DNA from: Gemmatimonadota bacterium
GTDB taxonomy: Bacteria; Gemmatimonadota; Gemmatimonadetes; Gemmatimonadales; Gemmatimonadaceae
Reading direction: 5' to 3'
DNA: 64,000 nucleotides
Assembly: GCA_021298835.1 (NCBI GenBank)
Contig: JAJTHG010000018.1
Location: 1 to 64,000 of the forward strand
Under the pieces are notes generated by a model, which saw only the letters and a program-made list of their open reading frames with translations, did no database searches and was not told where the DNA came from. Positions within the stretch are counted from its first letter, which is position 1. Every line of letters starts with the position of its first letter. Below are positions 51,725 to 61,325 of the stretch, one piece after another. A program made the position numbers and the translations under genes.

Positions 51725-51844
51725 GTGCGGCTCGTGCCCGTGCGGCTCGTGCCCGTGCGGCTCGTGCCTGTGCGGCTCGTGCCCGTGCGGCTCGTGCCTG
51801 TGCGGCTCGTGCCCGTGCGGCTCGTGCCTGTGCGGCTCGTGCCC
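51725..51844. repeat. 15-bp tandem repeat, 8 copies
   Basis: Eight units of GTGCGGCTCGTGCCY; the last base runs C, C, T, C, T, C, T, C, so a 30-bp higher-order period is visible over most of it. Located between convergent yidC and the metallopeptidase-like gene, adjoining that gene's stop. Being 15 bp, it stays open on both strands (VRLVP and CGSCP on plus, HEPHG on minus), but I see no gene evidence for it. Confidence 0.95.
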
Positions 51845-51855
51845 GTGCGACGACG

Positions 51856-52791
51856 TCAGGCGGTTGCGAGGCGCGTCCCCAAGGCCGTGAGTTCCTCCGC
51901 CGGGGCGCGGACGGCCCACGCCAGGCCCTTCTGCTGCACGGCAGCGTCCACCATGCGCGCGCCAAGGAAGTAACCGGCACGCTCGGGCAGCACGAGGCGG
52001 TCCACCGTGCGCGCCTGGTCGGACATGCCGCCGGACAGCCACCGGAGCCGGAGGCCGAGCGCGGACCGGTCGAGATCCTCGGCGGCGAAGCGTTCGAGCT
52101 GGCCTTCGAGCTCGCGGACCCGCGCGTACTGCCGGCGCCCGTAGCCGAAGTACTCCCAGGCCGCGTGGCCCGGCGAGATCTGGCGGGAGACGTGGATGGC
52201 GAGCCCCTCGTTGACGAGGTGCTCGCGCAGCGGGATCCGGCGGCCGGTGTCCCAGTAGCTGTAGAAGCCCCCCGCGTGCTCGACGGCGCGCTTCATGGAG
52301 GACTGGGAGGCCGGGCTGGTGTAACGAACGGCATGGGCGATCTCGTGCGCGAGCCACATCGGGATCAGCTCGGGATCGAGGCCCAGCCCCTGCGTGTCGG
52401 GATTCGCGACGCTCGTGAAGTGCTCGAGGCAGACGAAGGCCGTTCCCCGCCCGTCGACGACGAGCTCGCCGGCGTTCGCGGCACCGACGCCGACCATGAG
52501 CACCACGTCCACGATCGCGTCACTCTCGAGCAGGATCGAGCAGAGCTCCTCGGTGCGGCGAGCGAGCGTGACCACGTCCGTGCGCTCGAGCATGCCGCGC
52601 AGGTCCGAGCGATCGGCCATGACCGTCGCGCGCGCGACCTCGGTGAAGTGCGGCCCGTCGGGGTCGAGGACGTAGTTGTGCCAGTAGGCCTCGAGGAGCC
52701 GACGGTGGGTGTCGTAGTAGCGGCGGTAGGCGGCGACGCGGTCGGTGCTGTTGAGGACGGCAAAGAAGTCCGGCAGCAGGTTGATCAGCAT
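51856..52791 (-). CDS. Putative zinc metallopeptidase (DUF2268-like)
   Basis: 311 aa from the ATG at 52791. HExxH motif in MWLAHEIAHAVRY, with HLVNEGLAIHVSRQ about 45 residues later supplying a likely Glu ligand. Tail GYFLGARMVDAAVQQKG is also seen in DUF2268-type peptidases. No signal peptide, so cytoplasmic. Its 3' end borders the 15-bp repeat array. Confidence 0.75.
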   Translation of the reverse strand: MLINLLPDFFAVLNSTDRVAAYRRYYDTHRRLLEAYWHNYVLDPDGPHFTEVARATVMADRSDLRGMLERTDVVTLARRTEELCSILLESDAIVDVVLMVGVGAANAGELVVDGRGTAFVCLEHFTSVANPDTQGLGLDPELIPMWLAHEIAHAVRYTSPASQSSMKRAVEHAGGFYSYWDTGRRIPLREHLVNEGLAIHVSRQISPGHAAWEYFGYGRRQYARVRELEGQLERFAAEDLDRSALGLRLRWLSGGMSDQARTVDRLVLPERAGYFLGARMVDAAVQQKGLAWAVRAPAEELTALGTRLATA

Positions 52792-52836
52792 TCGCGACCT
52801 GTGGAGTACGACAACGGCGGCTACCCGACCGAGCGG

Positions 52837-52865
52837 AAGATAGGACACCACGTGAAACCGAGCAA
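52837..52865 (-). promoter_or_regulatory. Candidate promoter of the metallopeptidase-like gene
   Basis: On the minus strand TTGCTC (52865-52860), 17 bases, TATCTT (52842-52837), about 45 bases before the ATG. Both hexamers are partial matches. Confidence 0.3.
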
Positions 52866-52973
52866 TAGGACTGTGCAGAAGATCGCAGTGTTCTTCCACA
52901 TCCGGACCGTGGACGGGCCTTTGCCGCCGAGGAGGCGCTGTCCCGCCCCGCCCGCCGTGCGGGCCGTTGGGGC

Positions 52974-53621
52974 TCAGCGCGTGCCGAAGAGCCGGTCGCC
53001 GGCGTCGCCCAGGCCGGGCACGATGTATCCGTTGACGTTGAGCTCGCGATCGAGCGCTGCGGTGAAGACGCGCACGTCGGGGTGATCGGCGGCGAGGCGT
53101 CCGACCCCCTCGGGGGCCGCGACGAGGCACAAGAGCCGGATGCGGGTCGCGCCGGCGGCCTTGAGGGACGCCACCGCCGCGCTTGCCGATCCGCCGGTGG
53201 CGAGCATCGGGTCGAGCAGGAAGAACTCGCGCATCGGTGCGTCGCCGGGGACGCGGAAGTAGTAGTCCACCGGCGCGAGGGTGTCGTGGTCGCGGTAGAG
53301 GCCGATGTGCCCGACGCGCGCCGAGGGCACGAGCCGCAGCACGCCCTCGACCATGCCGAGCCCGGCGCGAAGCACGGGGACGAGCACGAGCTTCTTGCCG
53401 GCCACCTTGTGCCCGGTCATGGCCTCGAGGGGCGTGTCCACGGTCACCGGCTCGAGGACAAGGTCGCGCGTGGCCTCGTACGCGACGAGGGTCGCGACTT
53501 CCTCGACGAGTTCCTTGAACTGCTTCGTCGGCGTGGTCCGGGCGCGCAGCAGCGCGAGCTTGTGCTGCACCAGCGGGTGCTCGACGACCGTGAGCGTGGG
53601 GAGCGCGGGGGTTGTGGGCAC
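52974..53621 (-). CDS. upp: Uracil phosphoribosyltransferase
   Basis: 215 aa from the GTG at 53621 (another GTG three codons upstream is possible). Salvages uracil to [29 protein letters not shown] loop [16 protein letters not shown] and C-terminal [20 protein letters not shown] are diagnostic. Confidence 0.95.
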   Translation of the reverse strand: MPTTPALPTLTVVEHPLVQHKLALLRARTTPTKQFKELVEEVATLVAYEATRDLVLEPVTVDTPLEAMTGHKVAGKKLVLVPVLRAGLGMVEGVLRLVPSARVGHIGLYRDHDTLAPVDYYFRVPGDAPMREFFLLDPMLATGGSASAAVASLKAAGATRIRLLCLVAAPEGVGRLAADHPDVRVFTAALDRELNVNGYIVPGLGDAGDRLFGTR

Positions 53622-53648
53622 AGCCGACACGCTACAGCGTTCGCCGCG

Positions 53649-53822
53649 ATGACGGAATACCAGGCGGTGATTCTGCGCGTGACGCGACATCCGCGCGAGG
53701 ACGAGGAGGCGCTGACCGACCTCCTCAACGAACGCAGCCGATCCGGCTGGATGTTGGCAACCCTTGCCCACGGGGACGACCGGCTGACGGTCGTGTTCGC
53801 GCGGGCCGGCGCGCCGGGCTGA
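53649..53822 (+). CDS. DUF4177-like small protein
   Basis: 57 aa. [49 protein letters not shown] follows the DUF4177 pattern (short beta strand, helix ending in GW, two strands). Function unknown. Divergent from upp and 7 bases before the MBL nuclease gene, likely in one transcript with it. Confidence 0.7.
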   Translation: MTEYQAVILRVTRHPREDEEALTDLLNERSRSGWMLATLAHGDDRLTVVFARAGAPG

Positions 53823-53829
53823 GGGGCGC

Positions 53830-55233
53830 GTGGCCACCGATCCGGCCCTGACGCTGCAGTTTCAGGGAGCGGCCCGGGAGGTGACCGGGTCGTGCCATCT
53901 GGTGCGCGCCGGTGCGACCACCGTGGCGCTCGACTGCGGGCTGTTCCAGGGCCGCCGCGCCGAGTCGCGCGCGAAGAACGAGCGGCTGCCGTGCGCCGTC
54001 GAGGCGCTGTCGGCCGTGGTCCTCAGCCACGCCCACATCGACCACGCGGGCCGGCTGCCGTTCCTCGCGGCGCAGGGATGGCGCGGCGACATCGTGACGA
54101 CGGCAGCCACGCGCGACCTCTGCGGGATCATGCTGCGCGACTCGGCGCACATCCAGCTCAAGGACGCCGAGTACCTCGAGCGTCGCGGCCGGCCGCACGC
54201 CGAGCCGCTCTACGGTCCCGAGGCGGTGGACCGGACGATGGACTGCATGATCGGGGTGCCGTTGGGGCGGCCGCACCCCGTCCTGCCGGGCTGGCGGGCC
54301 ACGTTCCACGAGGCGGGCCACATCCTCGGCTCGGCGTCGGTGGCGCTCGACGTGGAGACGCCCCGCGGCGGGCGGCGCGTCGTCTTCAGCGGGGACATCG
54401 GCCGCTGGGGGATGGACATCATCCGCGATCCCGAGCCGCCCGACGGCGCCGACGTGATCATCATGGAGAGCACGTACGGTGATCGCACGCACGCGACGAT
54501 CGCAGACGCCCGGGCGCGACTGGCGGCGATCGTGCGCGAGACGGCGGCCAAGGGGGGCCGGGTGTTGATTCCGGCGTTCGCGGTGGGCCGCACGCAGGAG
54601 CTGCTGTACGACCTGCACGGGCTGTTCCGCGAGGGGGCCATCCCGCGGATCCCGATCGCGGTGGACTCGCCGCTGGCGATCGACGCGACGGGCATCTTCG
54701 AGGCCAACCGCGAGCTCTTCGACCGGAGCGAGCCGCTGCTGCAGGCGCTGCAGAACCCGTTCGCGTTCGAGCAGGTGCACTACACCCGCACCGTCGAGCA
54801 GTCGAAGGCGCTGACCGCCGGTCGCGGGCCGGCGGTGATCATCGCGGCGAGCGGGATGTGCGAGTCGGGCCGGATCCTGCACCACCTGCTGCACGGTGCC
54901 TCGGACCCGCGGAACACGATCCTGATCTGCGGTTTCCAGGCGGAGCACACGCTCGGCCGGCGCATCGTCGAGCGGCGGGAGCAGCTGCGCATCCTCGGCG
55001 AGGACGTCGCGCTGCGCGCGCGGGTCGAGGTGCTCGACGGCTACTCGGCCCACGCTGATCGGCTCGACCTGCGGCGATGGCTGGACGCCGTGCGGGAGCG
55101 GAGCCCGCGGTTGCAGCGGGTCTGCCTGGTGCACGGAGAACCGCCGGCGATGGACGCCTTGGCGGCGACGCTGCGCGACGCCGGGCTCGCCGTCTCGACG
55201 CCGGCACCGGGCGAGATCATCCCGGTCGCCTGA
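53830..55233 (+). CDS. MBL-fold beta-CASP ribonuclease (CPSF73/YSH1-like)
   Basis: 467 aa from a GTG. Metallo-beta-lactamase motifs: [12 protein letters not shown] (HxHxDH), [22 protein letters not shown]; beta-CASP motifs: [12 protein letters not shown] (A), [16 protein letters not shown] (B), [11 protein letters not shown] (C) and VHGEPPAM. A bacterial RNA-processing exo/endonuclease of the CPSF type; cellular target unknown. A TetR-family gene follows 5 bases later. Confidence 0.92.
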   Translation: MATDPALTLQFQGAAREVTGSCHLVRAGATTVALDCGLFQGRRAESRAKNERLPCAVEALSAVVLSHAHIDHAGRLPFLAAQGWRGDIVTTAATRDLCGIMLRDSAHIQLKDAEYLERRGRPHAEPLYGPEAVDRTMDCMIGVPLGRPHPVLPGWRATFHEAGHILGSASVALDVETPRGGRRVVFSGDIGRWGMDIIRDPEPPDGADVIIMESTYGDRTHATIADARARLAAIVRETAAKGGRVLIPAFAVGRTQELLYDLHGLFREGAIPRIPIAVDSPLAIDATGIFEANRELFDRSEPLLQALQNPFAFEQVHYTRTVEQSKALTAGRGPAVIIAASGMCESGRILHHLLHGASDPRNTILICGFQAEHTLGRRIVERREQLRILGEDVALRARVEVLDGYSAHADRLDLRRWLDAVRERSPRLQRVCLVHGEPPAMDALAATLRDAGLAVSTPAPGEIIPVA

Positions 55234-55238
55234 TCCCG

Positions 55239-55805
55239 ATGAGCGCGGCAGCCCAGCGGATCCTGACCGCGGCGGCGGAGCGGCTGGCCGCGCGCGGGCC
55301 GGCCGGGCTGTCCATGCAGGACGTCGCGGTGGCGGCGGAGGTGAGCAAGGGGCTCATCCACTATCACTTCCACGACAAGGAGACGCTGCTGGCGCGGGTC
55401 GCCGACTGGGTGACCGAGGAGTGCCTGATGCGTGAGCAGGAGGCGCTGGCGCGCGTGGATGCCGCGACCGCGCTCGACGCGGTCTGGATGTGGTTGACGG
55501 CGGAGATCGCGGCGGGGCAACGGCGCCTGCTCTTCGACCTCGCGGTGGAGGCCGGGCCGGTGCTGCGCGAGACGCTGGCGCGCTCGGCGGTGGCGCGCCG
55601 CGCGCAGGCCACCGACACCGTGCGCGCCGTCTTCCGCGCCTTCGGGATCACACCGCGCGTGTCGGTGGCGGCGCTGGGCGAACTCCTGGCGAGCGTCGTG
55701 GACGGCCTCGTCGTCGCGGCGGCAGTGGACGCGGGACGCGACCGCCGAGCGGTCTTCGACGCCTTCTGGCTGGGCATGCTCGCGCTCGGCCGCGAGACGC
55801 CCTGA
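55239..55805 (+). CDS. TetR/AcrR-family regulator
   Basis: 188 aa. N-terminal HTH: ILTAAAERLAARGPAGLSMQDVAVAAEVSKGLIHYHFHDKETLL. C-terminal ligand domain all-helical. Closely follows the MBL nuclease gene, so probably co-transcribed; regulon unknown. Confidence 0.9.
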   Translation: MSAAAQRILTAAAERLAARGPAGLSMQDVAVAAEVSKGLIHYHFHDKETLLARVADWVTEECLMREQEALARVDAATALDAVWMWLTAEIAAGQRRLLFDLAVEAGPVLRETLARSAVARRAQATDTVRAVFRAFGITPRVSVAALGELLASVVDGLVVAAAVDAGRDRRAVFDAFWLGMLALGRETP

Positions 55806-55891
55806 CCCGGCGGCCGTCGCGGGCATCGTCGGCGCGGTGCGAGTGTCCAGTGCTGCCGAGGCGCTCGTGATCCGCTAGGTTTCGCGGTGTA

Positions 55892-56512
55892 ATGGCTCGC
55901 CTGCCCGCACCACCCCGACCGTCGCGCTGGCGCCGCGTGGTGCTCGTCATGGCGGCGGGGGCGGCGGCAGCGTGGCTTGTCTCGGCGGTGGCCGTGGGCG
56001 CCACCGCCTTGCGCGACGACGCCCGGAACGGGGCTCGCAGCGACGTCATCGTCGTGCTCGGGGCGGCACAGTATGCCGGGCGTCCATCCCCGGTCTTCAA
56101 GGCGCGGCTGGATCACGCGGTGACGCTGTGGCGCCGAGGCGTGGCGCCGCGCCTCGTGCTCACCGGCGGCGTCGGGGCAGGGGACACGATCAGCGAGGCG
56201 GCGGCCGGACGGCGCTACGTCCGGCGGCTCGGGGTGCCGGACAGCGCGCTCGTGCTCGAGCACGACGGCCGGACGACGCGGGAGTCGCTCGCGAACACGG
56301 CCGATCTGCTGCGGGCGCGTGGCTGGACGCGGGTGACCCTCGTCAGCGACCCGATGCACATGCTGCGCGCGGGAATCCTCGCGCGCCGGTTCGGCCTGTT
56401 CCCGGCGCTGTCCCCGGCGCGGGACAGCCCGAACGGCCTCGGGGTATCGTACCTCGTGAGTGAATCCTTCAAGGCGCCGACCGCGTTCCTCATGGAACGG
56501 GCGCGCCACTGA
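55892..56512 (+). CDS. YdcF/SanA-like (DUF218) membrane-anchored protein
   Basis: 206 aa. One N-terminal membrane helix (RVVLVMAAGAAAAWLVSAVAVG), then the DUF218 fold: SDVIVVLGAAQYAGRPSPVFKARLDHA, LVLTGGVGAGDTISEAAAGRRYV, EHDGRTTRESLANTADLL and LVSDPMHMLRA. Linked to envelope biogenesis in other bacteria; substrate unknown. Confidence 0.88.
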   Translation: MARLPAPPRPSRWRRVVLVMAAGAAAAWLVSAVAVGATALRDDARNGARSDVIVVLGAAQYAGRPSPVFKARLDHAVTLWRRGVAPRLVLTGGVGAGDTISEAAAGRRYVRRLGVPDSALVLEHDGRTTRESLANTADLLRARGWTRVTLVSDPMHMLRAGILARRFGLFPALSPARDSPNGLGVSYLVSESFKAPTAFLMERARH

Positions 56513-56535
56513 CGCGCCGGCCCTTCCGGTCCGAC

Positions 56536-57819
56536 ATGCAGATTCCGATCGACACCCATACGCTGCCCAACGGCCTGCGCGTGACCCTCTCCGAGGATCA
56601 CACCGCACCGATCGTGGCGGTGAACCTGTGGTACCACGTGGGCTCCGCCAACGAGCGACCGGGCCGGACGGGGTTCGCGCACCTGTTCGAGCACATGCTC
56701 TTCCAGGGGTCGGCGAACGTGGCGGCCAACGAACACTTCGAGCTGGTGCAGCGCGCCGGGGGGACGCTCAACGGCTCGACGTGGCTGGACCGCACGAACT
56801 ACTACGAGACGGTGCCGTCGCACCAGCTGGCGCTGGCGCTCTGGCTCGAGGCCGATCGCATGGGGCGGCTGCTGCCGGCGATGACGCAGGAGAAGCTCGA
56901 TACGCAGCGAAGCGTGGTGAAGAACGAGCGGCGCTGGTCCATGGACAACCAGCCGTACGGCACGTGGTGGGAGCGGCTGCCGGCGCTGGCGTTCCCACCG
57001 TCGCATCCGTTCCATCACTCGCTGATCGGCAGCATGGAGGACCTCGACGCGGCGTCGCTCGAGGACGTCGCGGCGTTCTTCCGCACGTGGTACACGCCGG
57101 ACAACGCGGTGCTGACGATCGCCGGGGATTTCGAGCCGGCCGAGGCGCTCCGGTTGGTCGGCGAATACTTCGGCCCGATACCGCGGGGAGCGGGGCGGCC
57201 GGCGCTGCCGTCGTTCGCGGTACCGGCGACCTTCGGCGACCCGGCGCCGCGGACGGTCGTCGAGGACGACGTCCCCGCCGCCCGCGTGCTGTGCGCGCTG
57301 CGCTCGCCGGTCTTCGGGAGCGACGGCTGGTACGACGCGCAGATGACGGCAGCGGTGCTGGGCGTGCGGCGCGGGAGCCGGCTGTACCGCGGCCTCGTGC
57401 GGACGCGGCAGATCGCCGCGGACGTGGGGGCCTACACGTTCGACCTCTCTCGCGGGAGCGATCTGCTGGTGGTGGACGTGATGGGGCGTCCCGGGGTCCC
57501 GGCGGAGGAACTCGAGCGGGCGCTGCACGCGCAACTCGACGCGCTCCAGGCATTGGGGGTCGAGGAGGGCGAACTGGCGCGCGCACAGGCGCTCGTCGAG
57601 ACCGACCTGATCCGTGCGCTGCAGGGGGCGGGGACGCGCGCCGACCGCCTGAGCCAGTTCGCGACGTACGTCGGCGACCCGCGGCGGCTGAACGAGGAAC
57701 CGGAGCGCTTCCGGGCCGTGACGGCGGAGCGGGTGAATGCCTTTGCCGCGGCGCGGCTCGTGCGCGAGAACCGGGCACTGCTCGTGTACGTCCCGCGGAC
57801 GGCGTCGGTGGCGGCATGA
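56536..57819 (+). CDS. M16 family zinc metallopeptidase, catalytic subunit
   Basis: 427 aa. Inverted zinc motif HLFEH at His49/Glu52/His53; LPNGLRVTLSEDHTAPIVAVNLWYHVGS is the standard M16 N-terminus. Unlike the pair at 15127-17963 it has no signal peptide, so probably cytoplasmic. Its stop overlaps the partner's start (ATGA). Confidence 0.92.
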   Translation: MQIPIDTHTLPNGLRVTLSEDHTAPIVAVNLWYHVGSANERPGRTGFAHLFEHMLFQGSANVAANEHFELVQRAGGTLNGSTWLDRTNYYETVPSHQLALALWLEADRMGRLLPAMTQEKLDTQRSVVKNERRWSMDNQPYGTWWERLPALAFPPSHPFHHSLIGSMEDLDAASLEDVAAFFRTWYTPDNAVLTIAGDFEPAEALRLVGEYFGPIPRGAGRPALPSFAVPATFGDPAPRTVVEDDVPAARVLCALRSPVFGSDGWYDAQMTAAVLGVRRGSRLYRGLVRTRQIAADVGAYTFDLSRGSDLLVVDVMGRPGVPAEELERALHAQLDALQALGVEEGELARAQALVETDLIRALQGAGTRADRLSQFATYVGDPRRLNEEPERFRAVTAERVNAFAAARLVRENRALLVYVPRTASVAA

Positions 57820-59186
57820 TCCCGCTCGAGACGGCACCGGCCCGGCCGGGTCCGGGCCAGCCGCGTCCGTGGGCGTTCCCGCACGTGGAGATGCGGGGGC
57901 TCGGCGACGGGCTGACGCTCCTGGCGGCGCCGGTGCACACGCTGCCCCTGGTCTCGGTGCTGGTGGTGACGGCCGCAGGTGCCGACACCGACGCGCCCGG
58001 CGCGGAGGGGCTCGCCGCGCTCGCGGCCCGGGCGATGGTCGAGGGGACGGGACAGCACGACGGGGCGTCGTTCGCGCTCGCGGCCGAGCAGCTGGGCACC
58101 GCCATCGACGCCGGCGCCGACTGGGACGGCGCATACGCGAGCTTCACTGCGCTGGCCCCCAAGGCGGAGGCGGCGATGGCGCTCCTGGCCGAGGCCGTGG
58201 TGGCGCCGGCGTTCCCGAGTCGCGAGGTGGAACGGCTCAAGGGGGAGCGCCTGGCGGACATCGCGCAGACGGAGAAGGAGCCGCGCGGACTGGCGGAGGA
58301 GCACTTCGCGGCGGCGGCATATCGCGGCGGGTCGCGCTTCGCCCGGCCGCTCGGCGGCACGCGCGCGAGCGTGGGCACGTTCGACGCGGCGGCCTGCCGG
58401 GCGCAGCACGCCGCGCGCTGGCGTCGGGCCGGCAGCACGGTGATCGTGGTGGGCAACATGACGGTGGACGGCGCAGCGGCGATGGTGGAGCGCGCACTCG
58501 CCGGATGGCGCGGGGCACCGGCCCCGCGCGTGCCGGTGGACGACGCGCGCACGACGGCGGGGCGTCGGGTGCTCGTGGTGGACCGCCCCGGGGCGACGCA
58601 GAGCGAGCTCCGCGTGGGGCACGTGGCCGTGCCGCGGACGCACCCCGACTACTTCCCGCTCGTCCTCGGCAACGCGATCCTGGGCGGGCTGTTCAACTCG
58701 CGCCTCAACATGAACCTGCGCGAGCGGAACGGCTTCACCTACGGCGCGGGGTCGGGGTTCGACTGGCGGCGGCAGGCGGGGCCGTTCGTCGCCAGCGCCG
58801 CCGTGGAGACGGCGGTGACGGAGCCGGCGCTGCGCGAGATGCTCGCGGAGCTCGAGGCGATCCGCGCCGCCCCCGTCGCCCCGAGCGAGCTGGACCTCGC
58901 GCGGCAGTACCTCGACGGCGTCTTCCCGCTGCGCTACGAGACGACCGGCGCGATCGCCGACGCGCTGGCGGCGCGGGTGACCTTCGGGCTCCCCGAGGAC
59001 TGGTTCGCCACGTATCGCGAGCGGGTGCGCGCGGTCACCGGCGAGCAGGTACAGGCGGCGATGCAGGCGCACCTCGACCCGACGGCGTGGCAGGTGGTGG
59101 TGGTAGGGGACGCCGCGACGGTGGTGCCGGTGCTCGAACGAATGGCGATCGGCCCGGTGTCGGTGGTGCCGGAGCAACTGCCATGA
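57816..59186 (+). CDS. M16 peptidase family protein, inactive-type subunit
   Basis: 456 aa, no signal peptide. M16 fold with the HxxEH site lost (region reads EGLAALAARAMVEGT) but the Arg/Tyr substrate-side motif kept: SRLNMNLRERNGFTYGAGSGF. Non-catalytic partner of the preceding gene, as in heterodimeric bacterial M16 proteases. Stop overlaps the Nudix start. Confidence 0.88.
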   Translation: MIPLETAPARPGPGQPRPWAFPHVEMRGLGDGLTLLAAPVHTLPLVSVLVVTAAGADTDAPGAEGLAALAARAMVEGTGQHDGASFALAAEQLGTAIDAGADWDGAYASFTALAPKAEAAMALLAEAVVAPAFPSREVERLKGERLADIAQTEKEPRGLAEEHFAAAAYRGGSRFARPLGGTRASVGTFDAAACRAQHAARWRRAGSTVIVVGNMTVDGAAAMVERALAGWRGAPAPRVPVDDARTTAGRRVLVVDRPGATQSELRVGHVAVPRTHPDYFPLVLGNAILGGLFNSRLNMNLRERNGFTYGAGSGFDWRRQAGPFVASAAVETAVTEPALREMLAELEAIRAAPVAPSELDLARQYLDGVFPLRYETTGAIADALAARVTFGLPEDWFATYRERVRAVTGEQVQAAMQAHLDPTAWQVVVVGDAATVVPVLERMAIGPVSVVPEQLP

Positions 59187-59761
59187 GCGGCGCGCTGCCG
59201 CCGGGCGGGACGCGGGGGGAGCGGCTCGGCAGCCGGACCCAGTTCGACGGCCGGGTCTTCCGGCTCGATACGGACACCGTGCGGTTCCCGGATGGATCCA
59301 CCGGGGAGCTGGACATCATCCGGCATCCAGGGGCGTCGGCGATCGTCCCCTTCCTGAGCGACCCGGCGGGGGAGGATCCGCAGCTCCTGCTGCTGCGCCA
59401 GTTCCGCTGGGCGGCGAACGACGTGCTCTACGAGATCCCCGCTGGCCGGCTGAATCCCGGCGAGTCGCCGCTCGAGGCGGCGGCGCGGGAGGTGCGTGAG
59501 GAGACCGGCTGCGCCGCCGGGCACCTCACGCACCTCTTCACGATGTACACCACGCCGGGCTTCACCGACGAGACGATCCACTGCTACCTCGCGACCGACC
59601 TCGTGACCGCGACGACCGAGGGGCGGGACGCGGACGAGTTCATCGAAGTGGAGACGGTGACGCTGTCCCGGGCGCTGGGGATGGTGCGCGACGGGACGAT
59701 CCACGACGCGAAGACGGCGCTGGCGCTGCTGTACGTGGCGGGGTACGTGGCGGGGCGGTGA
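59183..59761 (+). CDS. Nudix hydrolase (ADP-ribose pyrophosphatase-like)
   Basis: 192 aa. Nudix box GRLNPGESPLEAAAREVREETG matches GX5EX7REUXEEXG(U). YEIPAGRLNPGE and FTMYTTPGFTDETIHCYLA are typical of NudF/ADPRase. Co-translated with the M16 pair. Confidence 0.9.
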   Translation: MSGALPPGGTRGERLGSRTQFDGRVFRLDTDTVRFPDGSTGELDIIRHPGASAIVPFLSDPAGEDPQLLLLRQFRWAANDVLYEIPAGRLNPGESPLEAAAREVREETGCAAGHLTHLFTMYTTPGFTDETIHCYLATDLVTATTEGRDADEFIEVETVTLSRALGMVRDGTIHDAKTALALLYVAGYVAGR

Positions 59762-59777
59762 CGCCCCGCCAACCCGC

Positions 59778-61076
59778 CTAACGTGCGAAGGGCTCCGTCA
59801 GCGACCGCGACGCCGGGGTCATGAACTTCGCCCCGTCGTCGGTGATGTACATGTCGTCCTCGAGCCGCACGCCGAACTCCCCCGGGAGGTAGATGCCGGG
59901 CTCGTCGGAGAAGACGTTGCCCTTCTCGAGCGGGACGGTGTTGCCCTTCACGAGGTAGGGCCACTCGTGGCCGTCCATGCCCATGCCGTGCCCGACGCGG
60001 TGCGTGAAGAACCTGTAGCCCGGACCGTAGCCGCCCGCCTCGATCACCTTGCGCGCGACGGCATCCACCTGCTCGGCCGGCACGCCCGGTTTCGCGGCGG
60101 CGAGGGCGGCCTGCTGCGCCTTGAACTCGAGGTCGAAGACGCGCTGCATCTTGTCGGTGGGCGTGCCGATCACGAAGGTGCGCGAGATGTCCGACGCGTA
60201 GCCGCCGGCCGAGCAGCCGCCGTCGATCAGGATGATCGTTCCCTCGCGGATCACCTGCGGCTGGATGGAGCCGTGGGGCAGGGCCGCGAACTCACCCGTC
60301 TGCACGCTGGCCCCGCCGCGCACGCCGAGCCGCTCGTGGGCGACGGCGATCAGGCGGGAGAGCTCGCCCGCGGTCATCCCGGGAGTGATCGCCTTCCACG
60401 CGGCCTCGTAGGCCGTGAGGGTGAGCTCGTTGGCGAGGATCATGAGCTCGAGCTCGTGCGCGTCCTTCACCATGCGGCAGCCGGCGCTGATCGGCGTCCC
60501 GCTGACGAGGCGCGCCTGCGGCAGTTCCCGGGCGAGCCCGTCGGAGAAGACCCAGCGCACGGTTTCCTCGATGCCGATCCGCGCGGTGCCGAGCCCGCGG
60601 GCGCGCAGCGCCTTCGCGCAGAGCGCCCACGGGTTCTCGTGCTCCTCCCAGGTGAGGATCTCGGTGTTGGCGTCGAGGGGGCCTTGCGCCACCTGTTCCA
60701 TCGCCCGGTCGCGCTCGAAGGCGGGGCAGACGATGAACGGCGTCCCGCGGACGGGGATCACCAGCGCGAGCAGCCGCTCGGAGAGGCCCCATTCGATGCC
60801 GCTGAAGTAGATGAGGGAGCTGCCGCCGGTGAGGAACAGCGCACCGATGCCGGACTTCGCCATCAGCGTCTTCGCCTGCTCGATGCGACCGCGCCGCTCG
60901 TCCTTGGTGATCGGGCGGATGCGCTCCCTCTGCGAGGTCAGCGCCGCGATGCTCGGCGGCAACGCGGGCTGCTGGGTCTCGACCGGGAACGGCGTCCAGG
61001 CGGGGTCGGGCGAGAAGCCGGCGGCGGCACCGACGGCGAGGAGCGAGGAGGAACCGAGGAAGTCGCGGCGCTTCAT
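59778..61076 (-). CDS. Tat-exported M24 Xaa-Pro aminopeptidase-like protein
   Basis: 432 aa with a twin-arginine leader MKRRDFLGSSSLLAVGAAAG. Creatinase N-domain followed by the pita-bread domain; all five metal ligands appear present: Asp in LIDGGCSAGGYASDISRTF (two), His in HRVGHGMGMDGHE, Glu in SDEPGIYLPGEFG and VRLEDDMYIT. Periplasmic dipeptidase/prolidase. Convergent with the Nudix gene. Confidence 0.92.
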   Translation of the reverse strand: MKRRDFLGSSSLLAVGAAAGFSPDPAWTPFPVETQQPALPPSIAALTSQRERIRPITKDERRGRIEQAKTLMAKSGIGALFLTGGSSLIYFSGIEWGLSERLLALVIPVRGTPFIVCPAFERDRAMEQVAQGPLDANTEILTWEEHENPWALCAKALRARGLGTARIGIEETVRWVFSDGLARELPQARLVSGTPISAGCRMVKDAHELELMILANELTLTAYEAAWKAITPGMTAGELSRLIAVAHERLGVRGGASVQTGEFAALPHGSIQPQVIREGTIILIDGGCSAGGYASDISRTFVIGTPTDKMQRVFDLEFKAQQAALAAAKPGVPAEQVDAVARKVIEAGGYGPGYRFFTHRVGHGMGMDGHEWPYLVKGNTVPLEKGNVFSDEPGIYLPGEFGVRLEDDMYITDDGAKFMTPASRSLTEPFAR

Positions 61077-61325
61077 CGAGATCTGGGGGTCGAAGGGTTC
61101 CGCGAAGCTACGGCGAAGGACACGGTGTGACCACCGGAGAGGACAGCTCGGCCGGACAGGCGGGACATACGACGGCGGCAAGACGTTGTCCAACAACGAG
61201 TTACGCGGTTTCTCCGGCACGGGATTCATCCGGCACGCGCGTTGCGTTTCGAAGGTCCGAGCGGCAACACCTGGCCCCTGTCCCGGTGTCCCATCACGGC
61301 CGCCCCTTCCGCTCCGGAGTGCTCG

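Noticed and set aside
51690-51890. Possible Cys-Gly-Ser-rich peptide read through the 15-bp repeat
   Set aside because: The frame exists only because the repeat unit is a multiple of three; no ribosome site or homologue support.
52843-52859. CACGTGAAAC resembling half a parS site
   Set aside because: Only the right half matches the 16-bp consensus; the left half has no similarity.
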